A DNA stretch of 64,000 bases, taken from positions 88,080-152,079 of the forward strand of contig NZ_AJLN01000145.1 of the NCBI RefSeq assembly GCF_000317285.1, in the 5' to 3' direction. The DNA is from Chlorogloeopsis fritschii PCC 6912. Lineage in GTDB: Bacteria; Cyanobacteriota; Cyanobacteriia; Cyanobacteriales; Nostocaceae. Below, one piece after another: positions 9,498 to 18,316 of this stretch (positions within the stretch are counted from its first letter, which is position 1; every line of letters begins with the position of its first letter). A program made the translations under genes and the position numbers. The notes below the pieces were generated by a model. That model ran no database searches, had not been told where the DNA came from, and was given only the letters and a program-made list of their open reading frames with translations.

Positions 9498-10133
9498 TTA
9501 GAAGTTATAGCCAACTCCTAACTGTAATCCAACATCAGTTTCATCAATAAAACCAACATTCACACCAGCATTGGCGGTAAATTCATTTGACAGCGGCACA
9601 TCTACACCACCAGTAAGTAGAAAACCAACAGTACTATCCCTACCTGTAGAAATAGCAGCTCCTCCACCGATGTAAGGAGCGACATTGAGTTGTTGTTGTG
9701 GGGTTTCTGTTACTGATTCCACTGGAAAGTCGAGTGTTAGCGGTAGAAGGATAACAGTATTATCGCCAAACAAAGCTCCAGGGCGGGCAGAGAAATTATT
9801 AGTTAAACCAAATTTGCTGAAGACAGCAAATGCACCTTCACCGATTGTGGTATCACCAGATAATCCAATGTTGCCGCCTACTCCAATGTAACTAGAACCA
9901 CCACGGGTAGCTCTACCAGGTGTTATTGCTTGTGCTACTTCAGGAGCAGACGTTTCAGGTGAGAGTGTCTGGGTTTGCAATTGAGCAGCATTAGTACTGA
10001 CATTTGCATTCGTTGTTCCTGTTAGTGCTGTAGCTGAAGTAGTTTCTGCATTTGCTTTGAAACCACTAAAAGTAATAATACAAGCGGTGAAACCGACAAG
10101 AGAAACTGTACGTTTGACAAGACTATAATTCAT
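9498..10133 (-). CDS. Small outer-membrane beta-barrel-like protein, hypothetical
   Basis: 211 aa. N-terminal signal peptide (about 1-29, ending near AnA-E), then a Thr/Ala/Ser-rich linker to about residue 70, then a region of alternating Gly-rich strands (YIGVGGNIGLSGDT, APYIGGGAAISTGRDS, GVDVPLSNEFTANAGVNVGF). The last residues are LQLGVGYNF, ending in the terminal aromatic that marks outer-membrane barrel proteins recognised by the BAM machinery. Eight strands would fit the length. The domain resembles the opacity/OmpA-like barrel proteins seen in many cyanobacteria, but I assign no function. It is a single gene with its own upstream region of over 600 bp. Confidence 0.75.
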   Translation of the reverse strand: MNYSLVKRTVSLVGFTACIITFSGFKANAETTSATALTGTTNANVSTNAAQLQTQTLSPETSAPEVAQAITPGRATRGGSSYIGVGGNIGLSGDTTIGEGAFAVFSKFGLTNNFSARPGALFGDNTVILLPLTLDFPVESVTETPQQQLNVAPYIGGGAAISTGRDSTVGFLLTGGVDVPLSNEFTANAGVNVGFIDETDVGLQLGVGYNF

Positions 10134-10517
10134 TGCTAATTATTGTGAGGGGTCAGTTAAAAATCAAAGTCAACAAAATTTTTTAGAACTGGTTGTCTAC
10201 AAAGATTAATTTAGATTGAATCCGACTTTGTAGAGTACTAGTTCCATCTTTTGAAGAGAAGAGATTACAGCAGTTTGTAACAAGTATGAGCTACAAAAAA
10301 ACAAGACTCTAAACCAGAATATAAAGCCTGTTTTACTTCTAGACTTCTGGCTCCTGCTTCTGCTGAAATTATCTTTCCTATCTTTAATAGTTAAAAATAA
10401 ATGTGACTGGAAAGTGACAGTTAGTCTGTTTTTTGGTGATTTTGGAGAAATATTTGTAATCTATGCCTTTTATGGTATTTTTTCAGGGCATTTAAAGGTT
10501 GAAAAACCAACCTTTAG

Positions 10518-10612
10518 GAAGAGGAGGGGGAGATGGGGACACGGAGACAAGGGGACAAGGGGAAAACAAAGCAGGGGAGATGAGGAGAGTGGGGGAGTGA
10601 GGGAATAACTAC
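10518..10612. repeat. Dispersed purine-rich intergenic repeat
   Basis: GGGGACA, GGAGACA and GGGGAGA units followed by an ACTACTAACTACT block, a copy of the family described at 3600-3745. Confidence 0.8.
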
Positions 10613-10624
10613 TAACTACTGTAC

Positions 10625-10683
10625 GGGCGGGTTTAGAAGATAAATTGTCTGTTAAACCCAAGGATAATCAGCAAAACCCGCCC
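10625..10683. repeat. Hairpin repeat element with GGGCGGGTTT termini
   Basis: GGGCGGGTTT at 10625-10634 and its exact complement AAACCCGCCC at 10674-10683 enclose about 39 bp. A related left end (TGTACGGGCGGGTTTT) recurs at about 54261-54276. This looks like a small palindromic or MITE-like cyanobacterial repeat. Confidence 0.65.
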
Positions 10684-10753
10684 CTACAAATGGCTAATAA
10701 ATAATGACAATCCTCACGAGTAAATGTGTCAATTGCATACGTGACAGTTTAAT

Positions 10754-11920
10754 TTATCTAACTGACTGAGCAAGTTTTTGACCAACTTTAACTAAGCGCA
10801 TCACCCGTTCTGCTGCGTAGGTTAAAAGTTCAGGTGTGTTGGCGATCGCTTCAGGTAGACTACAAGGTTCTTTCAGAATTGTCGAAAAGGAGTCAATACC
10901 ATAGTCAAAATTCACCCGCGCATCCTTACCGATAGTGCCAGCGATCGCAATCACCGGCAAATAATAGCGCTTGGCACGTTGTGCTACTTCCACTGGAATC
11001 TTACCTCGCGGTGTTTGGAAATCAATACTTCCCTCTGCCGTAATCACTAAGTCACTTTCTTGCAAAAGGCTATCTAGTTCTAGATATTGCATCACAATGT
11101 CATAGCGCGGATGGAGGGTAGCACCTAAAAAAGCATACAACCCCGTCCCCAATCCACCAGAGGCACCGCTTCCAGGCATTTCCCGCACATCAATTCCCAA
11201 CTCTTGCTCAATCACATCTGCATAACGATCTAGTGCGGCTGCTAGTTGTTCGACTGTTTCCGGAGATGCTCCTTTTTGAGGCCCGAAAACTCTTGCTACT
11301 CCCTTTTCACCACACAATAGGTTGTGCCAGTTACACGCTACATCAATTTTTACTTGTTCTAGGCGGGAGTCACGCTGGCTCATGTCAATGGTATGGAGTT
11401 TAATCAACTCGCCACCGCCTCTTTCCAACTCATTACCAGCTGCATCTAACAAACGTATTCCTAAAGCTTGCGCCATCCCTGCACCACCATCGTTTGTGCC
11501 GGAGTCACCGCAACCAACCAAGATTTGTTCCGCTCCTGCATCCAGTGCGGCTTTGATTAATTCACCCACACCATAAGTAGTCGTTTTCAAAGGATCGCGA
11601 GCATCGCGGGGAACCAATCGCAATCCTGCCGCCGCCGCCATTTCCAATACGGCAGTTTTGACATCTGTACCCCCAAGAAAGCCATAGTGTGATTCTATTA
11701 ATTGTCCTACGGGGCCAGTTACCCTGACTGAATGCAAACTTCCACCCGTAGCAGCAACCAATGCCTTAGTAAAACCCTCACCACCATCTACCAATGGCGC
11801 TTTCCTGATTTTTGCATCTGGGATAGTACGTAGAACACCTGTGGCAATACAATCAGCAACTTCATCTGCTGCCAAACTTTCTTTGAAACCAGAAGGGGCA
11901 ATTAAAACTCGTAAAGTCAT
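10754..11920 (-). CDS. Glycerate kinase (GlxK/GarK family)
   Basis: 388 aa enzyme that phosphorylates D-glycerate with ATP. GlxK/GarK-type kinases usually yield 2-phosphoglycerate, whereas plant and some cyanobacterial photorespiratory enzymes are of another family yielding 3-phosphoglycerate. Family blocks are clear: N-terminal LIAPSGFKESLAADEVAD, APLVDGGEGF, GCGDSGTNDGGAGMAQALG (about 136-154), GASGGLGTGLYAFLGA and DLVITAEGSIDFQT. Length is typical (about 380 aa). It is the last gene of a same-strand run with a sensor kinase and an SLC13 permease, separated by repeat-filled gaps of about 80 bp, which suggests organic acid uptake feeding this kinase; that link is inference. Confidence 0.93.
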   Translation of the reverse strand: MTLRVLIAPSGFKESLAADEVADCIATGVLRTIPDAKIRKAPLVDGGEGFTKALVAATGGSLHSVRVTGPVGQLIESHYGFLGGTDVKTAVLEMAAAAGLRLVPRDARDPLKTTTYGVGELIKAALDAGAEQILVGCGDSGTNDGGAGMAQALGIRLLDAAGNELERGGGELIKLHTIDMSQRDSRLEQVKIDVACNWHNLLCGEKGVARVFGPQKGASPETVEQLAAALDRYADVIEQELGIDVREMPGSGASGGLGTGLYAFLGATLHPRYDIVMQYLELDSLLQESDLVITAEGSIDFQTPRGKIPVEVAQRAKRYYLPVIAIAGTIGKDARVNFDYGIDSFSTILKEPCSLPEAIANTPELLTYAAERVMRLVKVGQKLAQSVR

Positions 11921-11927
11921 AGATTAC

Positions 11928-12003
11928 TCCTTAGTATTGGTTATTGGTTAGTAGTTAGTGGTTCTCCCCATCTCCCCTGCCCCCCTGCTCCCTTGCTCTT
12001 CAT
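11928..12003. repeat. Dispersed intergenic repeat
   Basis: TTGGTTATTGGTTAGTAGTTAGTGG followed by pyrimidine-rich CCCCTGC units (split: TTGGTTATTGG, TTAGTAGTTAGTGG), the reverse complement of the family at 3600-3745. It fills the gap between the kinase genes. Confidence 0.8.
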
Positions 12004-12004
12004 C

Positions 12005-13489
12005 TCACTCCTCACGCCACGGCAAGCGGATCTGAACATGAGTACCTAAACCAGGTTCGCTGTCAATAATGAGATGACCTCCATGTTGCTCAACGATCGC
12101 TTTCGTGAGCTTGAGTCCTACACTGGGGCGTTGCCTGCGGGAGTCTTCAAAGGTGACAAAAGCTTGGTTAATTAATGGCTGCTCGATACCTGCACCGTCA
12201 TCGGCAACTTCTATAAGCAATTCTGTGCCATTGCTGCCACTATCAAGATATGACCGGATACCCAAGCGCCCTCCCTGTTCCGGTAGGGCACAGAGAGCAT
12301 TGCGTATCAACTCAGCCAAGACTTCCCTTAGCTTGAGCCGATCCACAACAGCGTAGTCAACCTCTGGAGCAATTTGTAATTCAAAGCTGACACCTCGACG
12401 CACAAAATCGTCTTGAAACCGTAGCATCACTTCGTAAAGTAATGCTCGGATATCTGTACGAGCTAGATTCAAATCAAGGGGAAACCCAAATTCAGTGACC
12501 CGTGTGACTGCTTGTAATAATTGGTCAAGCTGGTCAACTAGTGCCTGCTTTTGCTCAACTATGACTGCCCCATTGCCATCTACTTCATCGTTGTGCAGTT
12601 GGGAAACTCGCGATCGCAACTGCGACACCAGTCTGTGTAGTGTCAGGCGGGATGGAAGATTGTGCCAGTCTGCTCCTGCGCCATTATCTGTCTCACCTCC
12701 AGGCATAGCTTTTAATCCCATAACTTGCTCTCGTTGAGCGATCGCCGCGGTCATGCGATTAAAAGCACGGTTGAGCGCTCCTAATTCATCTTTGCGCTCC
12801 TCATCCAAGCGACGTTGAAAGTCACCCCGCGCCACATCATCAAGTGCCTGTTCTGCCTCACGTAGGGGAGCGAATAAATCGGAAGAGAGATAAGCAAACA
12901 GCAACAAGATGAGCGAGAGAATTCCAAAAGCAGAGATTGTCAGCACAAGTTGCGCTGTTTGGCGAGTGTTCTGAGTTTGCTGGCGAATGATCTGACGGAT
13001 CTTTTGATCGGAAGCCACTGCTTGCTCAGTTACCTTCTGAAATTGCTCGAAATCTTTCTCTTCTAATTGCTCCTCCATCAATTCAAAAGCTTCATCCCGC
13101 CGATTAGCCTCCATCAATTCAAAGGTTCTACGAGAATTTTGGATCAAATTGTTGTAAGCATTGCGAACTTGCTGTACTTGCTGGCGTTCTGCCTCACTGT
13201 CAGCTAACTCCGCCCATTCCTGGAAATCTTGTTCCACAGGCTTGATAGATTCTTCAAACTCCTCTTTCGCATCGTCATCGTCAGTAAGAATTCGATCTGG
13301 CACTTCTTTAAGGGCACGAAAGGTTGCCGCTCGTACACGTTGCAATAGCAGACTGCGCTGGTAGTGATTTTGAAGGTTATCTTCGCTGGCGTGCCATTGA
13401 GCGATCGCCCACACAGTTACACCACCGCTTGCCAGTGCCAACAATGCTAAACCACTAAATATAGTTAATAGTTTCTTCTGTAAGTTCAT
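12005..13489 (-). CDS. HAMP-domain sensor histidine kinase, atypical phosphoacceptor region
   Basis: 494 aa membrane sensor. Order: membrane helix 1 (about 8-30), a periplasmic all-helical region rich in Glu/Gln resembling four-helix-bundle receptors (about 31-180), membrane helix 2 (about 182-206), HAMP (about 207-260), linker, then a GHKL ATPase domain with N-box ELIRNALCALPE, G1 DDGAGI and a modified G2 (SVGLKLTKAIVEQHGG). No HExRTP-type H-box is visible; the region before the ATPase domain has LHRLVSQLRSRVSQLHND instead. It may use a non-canonical histidine or lack autophosphorylation. No response regulator is adjacent. It lies between the SLC13 permease and glycerate kinase genes on the same strand, so it may sense the substrate of that locus. 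Confidence 0.85.
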   Translation of the reverse strand: MNLQKKLLTIFSGLALLALASGGVTVWAIAQWHASEDNLQNHYQRSLLLQRVRAATFRALKEVPDRILTDDDDAKEEFEESIKPVEQDFQEWAELADSEAERQQVQQVRNAYNNLIQNSRRTFELMEANRRDEAFELMEEQLEEKDFEQFQKVTEQAVASDQKIRQIIRQQTQNTRQTAQLVLTISAFGILSLILLLFAYLSSDLFAPLREAEQALDDVARGDFQRRLDEERKDELGALNRAFNRMTAAIAQREQVMGLKAMPGGETDNGAGADWHNLPSRLTLHRLVSQLRSRVSQLHNDEVDGNGAVIVEQKQALVDQLDQLLQAVTRVTEFGFPLDLNLARTDIRALLYEVMLRFQDDFVRRGVSFELQIAPEVDYAVVDRLKLREVLAELIRNALCALPEQGGRLGIRSYLDSGSNGTELLIEVADDGAGIEQPLINQAFVTFEDSRRQRPSVGLKLTKAIVEQHGGHLIIDSEPGLGTHVQIRLPWREE

Positions 13490-13575
13490 TATTGGTCATT
13501 GGTTAGTAGTTAGTAGTTAGTGGTTTCTCCCCCTTGCCCCCTGCACCCTTGCTTCTTTCTGTCCCCTATCCCCTA
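13490..13575. repeat. Dispersed intergenic repeat
   Basis: TTGGTCATTGGTTAGTAGTT then TAGTGGTTTCTCCCCCTTG and CCCCTATCCCC units, same family as 3600-3745. It runs to the last codons of the SLC13 gene. Confidence 0.8.
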
Positions 13576-15114
13576 CAAACTCAAACCAACCCAACGCCAG
13601 TAACTGTAGTAAAACAACACCATCAGTCCTAGATGAACAGGAAGCAGCGCTGAACTGAGGCGTAGCAAATCGGTGGGTTTGTAAGTTTGGCCTTCGAGTT
13701 CTTGAAACATTAGCAGTGCTTTGGAACTGACTGGAAATGTCAAACAGTAGTCCATACCAACGGTGCTGATGAACATTACTGCAACGGGGTTGAGTTGCAA
13801 ACTGTTGCCTAGATAAAGCAAAGCAGGGACTAATGCTGCTGCTCGTGCAGTGTGAGAAGTCATATAAATATGGGATGTCAGGGAAATAAATGCCAGTGAC
13901 ACCAAAATGAGCGATCGCGAATCTGTGTTAGCAATAGTGCTGATCGTAAACAGCCGATCAATAATCCACTGCGCTGCCCCTGAGTCAATCAGCGCTCTTC
14001 CTAAAACTAAAGCTGCACCCACAAAAATTACTAAATTCCAGGAAACAGATTTGATTCCCTCTTTCCACTTCAAAACTCCTATTCCTGGCAGAGTTAAAAT
14101 CAGTGCCCCAACTACTGTTACTGTGGCAATCTCAAATCCATGCCAAGCTTCTGTTAACCACAAAGCAATCATTACTCCCACCACAATCAAGGTAATCCAT
14201 TCTGAGCGAGAGAGCGGTTTGCTCTTGCCTTGGGAAATATCTAACTCCTGATTGAGGCGTGCTTCATCTAAAAATAAACGCATGATTACCCAGCATGAAG
14301 CATAGCTGGCAACTACGCCAAAAGGTAAACCGTAAATTACCCACTGAGTAAAAGAAATTCGCTGTTTGGTGATTTGCTGAAGTAAGTCATTGGCGATTAG
14401 GTGTGAACCTGCACCTACTAATGCCACAATCGTTGACACTAAAATGATGGTCGGCATTAGTAATGCTAAAGCACGAATAATTCGGCGATCGCTTGTGGCA
14501 CTGGTAATGCTGCGAAATACAGGAATTGCCACAGCAGCCCTACCAGAAGTAGAAGGAATTAAAAAGGACATGGGAATTAATACAGTAACGAGCAACCAAA
14601 ATACACCCTTTACCGTCTTTGCCCTAGACACAACTAATTGCGTGAGCCTTCCTGCCAAACCAGTTTTTTGCACTGCCCCGCCCAGCACAAAAGCACCAAT
14701 CATTAACCAAACTACATCTGACGCTAAAGCATCAAAAAGTTGTTCCTGAGAGGTGCCGCCCACTAGAACCAACAGCATCATCGTAAAGAGGGCGATGTAG
14801 TCGGCACTAATGGAGGTAGTTGACCACAAAATTGCCGCTAGCAAGAAAGCGAACAAAGCCAAACGTGCAGGGTGAGGCAGCGAAGATGGTAACAGCACGG
14901 CAATACCAGCAATCGTAGTCAGTGCTAAAGGTAGTACCGCATCGACAACCCAGCGAAATTTTCGCTTTTTGGTCTTGCCAGAAGCCTGATGCTGAGTACC
15001 CGAAGCAGTAGTTGTAACCTGCTGCAAGCGCTTCGCATCAAATCGACTCCAAAGGCTTGCCTTGTCTGATTCAGTTTGTCTGGATACAGATTTAGAGGCA
15101 GAAGCTTTTGTCAT
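13573..15114 (-). CDS. SLC13/DASS family anion permease
   Basis: 513 aa integral membrane transporter, 11-12 predicted helices after a hydrophilic N-terminal tail of about 55 residues. The divalent anion/sodium symporter family carries dicarboxylates, sulfate or phosphate. Family signs are the repeated SxT-type motifs (PSTSGRAAVAIPVFRS near 190-205; MTSHTARAAALVPALLYLG near 420-440) and the WNLVIFVGAALVLGRAL segment. The N-terminal tail is longer than in most bacterial members. It is the first gene of a same-strand series with the sensor kinase and glycerate kinase, and is divergent from an SLH porin, so porin and permease may supply one substrate across both membranes. Substrate unknown. Confidence 0.9.
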   Translation of the reverse strand: MTKASASKSVSRQTESDKASLWSRFDAKRLQQVTTTASGTQHQASGKTKKRKFRWVVDAVLPLALTTIAGIAVLLPSSLPHPARLALFAFLLAAILWSTTSISADYIALFTMMLLVLVGGTSQEQLFDALASDVVWLMIGAFVLGGAVQKTGLAGRLTQLVVSRAKTVKGVFWLLVTVLIPMSFLIPSTSGRAAVAIPVFRSITSATSDRRIIRALALLMPTIILVSTIVALVGAGSHLIANDLLQQITKQRISFTQWVIYGLPFGVVASYASCWVIMRLFLDEARLNQELDISQGKSKPLSRSEWITLIVVGVMIALWLTEAWHGFEIATVTVVGALILTLPGIGVLKWKEGIKSVSWNLVIFVGAALVLGRALIDSGAAQWIIDRLFTISTIANTDSRSLILVSLAFISLTSHIYMTSHTARAAALVPALLYLGNSLQLNPVAVMFISTVGMDYCLTFPVSSKALLMFQELEGQTYKPTDLLRLSSALLPVHLGLMVLFYYSYWRWVGLSL

Positions 15115-15162
15115 TTCTATATTTGTTTTAATTTCTTAAAATTCACGAATTGTTTTGGTTTT

Positions 15163-15201
15163 AGGTTAAGAAAATATCTCCTAAGGTTAATAAAAGGTTA
15201 T
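15163..15201. promoter_or_regulatory. Pho-box-like direct repeats between SLC13 and porin genes
   Basis: Three copies of AGGTTA(A/T) begin at 15163, 15184 and 15195, spaced 21 and 11 bp. On the minus strand they read CTTAACCT, ATTAACCT and AATAACCT. The SphR-bound Pho box of cyanobacteria is described as CTTAACCT-like repeats with an 11-bp period. The site lies in the 144-bp divergent promoter region. A sphR-sphS-phoU cluster is present at 56.5-59.4 kb. Assignment to SphR is inference. Confidence 0.5.
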
Positions 15202-15285
15202 TTGTAGCAAGTACTATACTTAGTTTTACGGTCACAGCATTACTACCCGTAGAGAGAGTTGCGACACAATCTACATATCCTGGGA

Positions 15286-16908
15286 ATGAGACTTTTAAAA
15301 ATGATTTGGTATTTTGGCAAACAAAGCTTCTTGCTTGCTATTGCAACTATGCTGTTACTAACAGCAAAGACTTTAGCATCTGAAGTAGATGAGAGGAGCT
15401 ACTCTTCAATCAGTATTCCATCTGTGTTTGGAAATCAGAATCTTAACCATGCAGATTCACTCACCCAAATCAATGCTGTATCCGATTTAGCAGAGATTCG
15501 ACCAGGCGATTGGGAAGCTCAATATCTCCAGTCATTAATGCAGCGCTATGGTGTGACTGAAACAGATAATACCTTTGATGGCAACCAAGTCATGACTCGC
15601 TATGAATTTGCTATCAATCTTGCCGCAACTATAAATCACATCAACAAATTGTTACTTGCAGGCAATTCTCAATTAATTGCTCAGGAAGACTTAGAAACCC
15701 TAAAACGGTTAGGTACAGAATTTGCCCAAGAGCTAGAAATTTTGCAAGGACGAGCCAAGCGTCTGGAGGCTGATGTGCGGCTCCTAGAGGCACAACAATT
15801 TTCTACAACTACTAAACTTGATGGAGAAGTTTTGTTTGCTGTTGCAGCAGTTGCAAGTGGTGACAAAGCCGATAATTCAGGCGATCGCATTGCTAACAAT
15901 CTTACCTTTAGCAACCGGGTACGGCTAAACTTTAATACCAGCTTTACTGGCAAGGATCGCCTGCGAACTCGTTTACAAGCCAGAAATGTTCCTGAATTTG
16001 ATGAAGTGACGGGAACTGATATGGGGCGTTTAGCTTTTCAAGGTGATAGCTCTAACGAGGTTGAAATGAGCCTTTTAGAATATCGCTTTCCGATTGGGGA
16101 ACAGGTGATGGTTTATTTAGAGGCAGTGGGAGGCGATTTAGATGATGTAGTTGTAGATACACTAAATCCTTATTTGAGTGGCAGTGGTAGCGGTTCAATC
16201 TCTCGCTTTGCCCAGCGTAACCCAATTTACCGTCAGGGAGAAGGTGCGGGAGTTGGTATAATTTACAACTTTAGTAACAGTCTCAGTTTAAGTTTGGGAT
16301 ACGTAGCCGACGATGCAGAGGTTAACGATCCAAAAATTGGATTTGCAAAGGGAAAATATGGGGCGATCGCTCAACTTACTCTGCAACCAAGCAAAAACAC
16401 TGGAGTAGGTTTGACTTACATCCGCTCTTACAATAATCAGGACACGGGTACTGGCAGCCGCCGCGCCAACGATCCTTTTAACGATGAAAGTGATGCCATT
16501 ACCGCTGACTCCTTTGGGTTAGAAACTGCGATCGCTCTTAACCCTAATCTTAATCTTGCTGGTTGGGTTGGCTTTACCCTTGCCACAGCTGAAGACTTGC
16601 CTAACAACCCAATGGCGAATATTGTTAACTGGGCACTCACTTTAGCTTTGATTGATGTCGGTACAGAAGGAAGTATTGTGGGAATAGCGATTGGACAACC
16701 ACCCAAAGTTACTAGCAATGACTTTGAGGTTGCAGGTGAGGCATACAAAGATGAAGATTCCTCTTGGCATCTAGAAGCTTTCTGGCGCTACCAAGCTAGT
16801 GACAATATTGCCATTACTCCAGGATTGTTAGTGGTTACCAATCCAGAAAGCGATCGCGACAACAACACAATCTATATCGGCACCATTCGTACAACATTTA
16901 GTTTTTAA
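15286..16908 (+). CDS. SLH-domain outer-membrane porin (OprB / cyanobacterial porin family)
   Basis: About 540 aa. A signal peptide (FLLAIATMLLLTAKTLA) is followed by an S-layer homology domain (about residues 70-125 of the longer form: DLAEIRPGDWEAQYLQSLMQ and NQVMTRYEFAINLAATI), which anchors to peptidoglycan-linked polymer, then a coiled-coil spacer (about 150-175) and a 16-strand-type barrel ending in TTFSF, with the terminal Phe. This architecture is the cyanobacterial major porin type. Such porins pass ions, iron or small organics; the substrate is unknown. Starts are possible at TTG 15259, ATG 15286 and ATG 15301; I chose 15286 because it gives a positively charged n-region. Divergent from the SLC13 permease. 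Confidence 0.9.
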   Translation: MRLLKMIWYFGKQSFLLAIATMLLLTAKTLASEVDERSYSSISIPSVFGNQNLNHADSLTQINAVSDLAEIRPGDWEAQYLQSLMQRYGVTETDNTFDGNQVMTRYEFAINLAATINHINKLLLAGNSQLIAQEDLETLKRLGTEFAQELEILQGRAKRLEADVRLLEAQQFSTTTKLDGEVLFAVAAVASGDKADNSGDRIANNLTFSNRVRLNFNTSFTGKDRLRTRLQARNVPEFDEVTGTDMGRLAFQGDSSNEVEMSLLEYRFPIGEQVMVYLEAVGGDLDDVVVDTLNPYLSGSGSGSISRFAQRNPIYRQGEGAGVGIIYNFSNSLSLSLGYVADDAEVNDPKIGFAKGKYGAIAQLTLQPSKNTGVGLTYIRSYNNQDTGTGSRRANDPFNDESDAITADSFGLETAIALNPNLNLAGWVGFTLATAEDLPNNPMANIVNWALTLALIDVGTEGSIVGIAIGQPPKVTSNDFEVAGEAYKDEDSSWHLEAFWRYQASDNIAITPGLLVVTNPESDRDNNTIYIGTIRTTFSF

Positions 16909-17362
16909 AGAAAATTAATTTTGGTCACGTCTGGAAAATAGGGTTGGGGGAACAGGGAACGGGGAACAGCGTTGTGGGTGAACAGCCTGTGGGAGCTAGC
17001 TAGACACAGCGAATTTCAAGTGGCGAGGTACAAAACTTTAGTCTTATAAGTCATATATGATGGCTATTTTACTTCTGGCTACCTGTGCTAGGTGCGTAGC
17101 GACTTCTGCAAGTAGCTGCTCCGCATCTACCGTGTCTACTGGCTTCTGGCTCCTGACTTCTGCTGTATTATTCCTTTTGGCATACGACCATATTATTACA
17201 AGCAAATCTCCTGGCAGATATACCATTATTTAGCTTTTGCTACACCTATAATTATAATTTTGCAAAGCAGTTAATTAGAATAAACCACCCCAGATATAGG
17301 AGTAAAAATTACTGACATAGTAAAACAACACATTTACACAAAAATGGATACTATTCAAGGTA
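16909..17362. other. 454-bp intergenic region with repeats
   Basis: Holds a short GGGGAACAGGGAACGGGG repeat (about 16946-16966) and a block with GCTCCGCATCTACC followed by CTTCTGGCTCCTGACTTCTG (about 17117-17163). Similar blocks lie near 10340 and 27050. No supported gene. Confidence 0.7.
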
Positions 17363-17767
17363 ATGTATATGTATCTTAAGAAAATACCAATACAAAATAT
17401 AGAAGACAAGACAAATGTAAATCAGGCTAACCAAAGTGAAGTACAAATAGATGTTGTTCAACTCGATAACTTTTTTCAGCCTGATACGGTAATTGCTCTC
17501 GGTGGTGCCACTATCAGCTTTGTCATGATTTGGGCAGGGGTTTTACTAGTTATTTCTAAGATGAGGAGAGTAACTGAAAATAATAAAGTTTATTTCTCGG
17601 TCAATTCCTTACATAAATTACCCTGTAAAACTTGTCGTTACTTTTCTAATAATTATCATCTGCATTGTGCAGTACAGCCTTCTATTGTGCTCACAGAAGA
17701 AGCAATGAATTGTAGTGATTACTGTCCTAAGTCTGTAAACTTTTCGAGTAAACAAAATGATAATTGA
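17363..17767 (+). CDS. Small membrane protein with conserved Cys cluster, hypothetical
   Basis: 134 aa. One membrane helix (about residues 46-66, IALGGATISFVMIWAGVLLVI) separates a short polar N terminus from a Cys-rich tail. The tail contains CKTCRYFSN, LHCAVQPSIVLTEEAMNCSDY and a final Cys, giving five cysteines and two histidines in about 35 residues, a pattern that suggests metal or Fe-S binding or disulfides. I believe similar small proteins occur in other cyanobacteria but know no function. ATG start preceded by AAGG. Isolated between two long intergenic regions. Confidence 0.75.
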   Translation: MYMYLKKIPIQNIEDKTNVNQANQSEVQIDVVQLDNFFQPDTVIALGGATISFVMIWAGVLLVISKMRRVTENNKVYFSVNSLHKLPCKTCRYFSNNYHLHCAVQPSIVLTEEAMNCSDYCPKSVNFSSKQNDN

Positions 17768-18316
17768 AAATAGGTTTTAGGGGCTAGAGGTTAGGGACTA
17801 GGGAAGAAAGTTTTTTACATCCATGCTGGGGTATATAGTTTAGCAACGTCGAGTAATCATCACATTTAAAGCACTTTACACTGTCAATCACTCTAATAAG
17901 GGATTTTTCTCAAAGTTTTGCTCTAATTCGTATATGTAAAGATAGATACCTGATATTATTGAGCTTCTAACTATAGAAAGAATAGTTATCCGACTGTAGA
18001 TGGTTAACTTAACCAGAGTAGATTTGCTAATTTAAGAATATGAACAAACGCACTGGCAGAACTTTGACACCGCTTTAGTTCTTTGTGGTGGTTTGAAGTC
18101 AAGCGATGCCGTAACTACCAACAGTGCATATATGACAACGACATAGATGGTTGTAGAGTTTGCTCGCTTAACTCTACTTTATCAAGAACAAGAGGATCTG
18201 TTTTCCTCTACAGCGGTTGGAGTTCGCGAACATCTAGGGTCTATCGATATCAGTTTTAGCTCTTAGAAAACAATATCTCACAATTATCTTATTCACACAC
18301 GTTAAGGAGTTGAACC
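17768..18316. other. 549-bp intergenic region
   Basis: No gene supported. It contains a perfect 7-1-7 palindrome TGGTTAA-C-TTAACCA at 18001-18015, some 300 bp upstream of the GlsB-like gene, and an AT-rich left half. A 40-codon open frame at about 18040-18150 has no plausible start and no recognised product. Confidence 0.6.

Larger units (their letters stand above)
10134..10753. other. 620-bp intergenic region
   Basis: No convincing gene. The right half holds a GGGGACAAGG-type repeat (10518-10612) and a hairpin element (10625-10683). The left half contains CTTCTGGCTCCTGCTTCTGCTG (split here for length: CTTCTGGCTCCTG then CTTCTGCTG), which is repeated near 17145-17165. The promoter of the outer-membrane protein gene should lie just right of 10133. 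Confidence 0.7.

Noticed and set aside
10470..10661. 63-aa minus-strand ORF rich in Ser, Leu and Pro
   Set aside because: It is a translation of the purine-rich intergenic repeat, not a protein.
17044..17226. 60-aa minus-strand ORF in the gap after the porin gene
   Set aside because: It lies in dispersed-repeat sequence, has no ribosome site and no recognisable domain.
18040..18150. Open frame of about 37 codons with an ALVLCGGLKSSDAV stretch
   Set aside because: No plausible start codon or ribosome site, and no family recognised; could be a decayed gene but unsupported.
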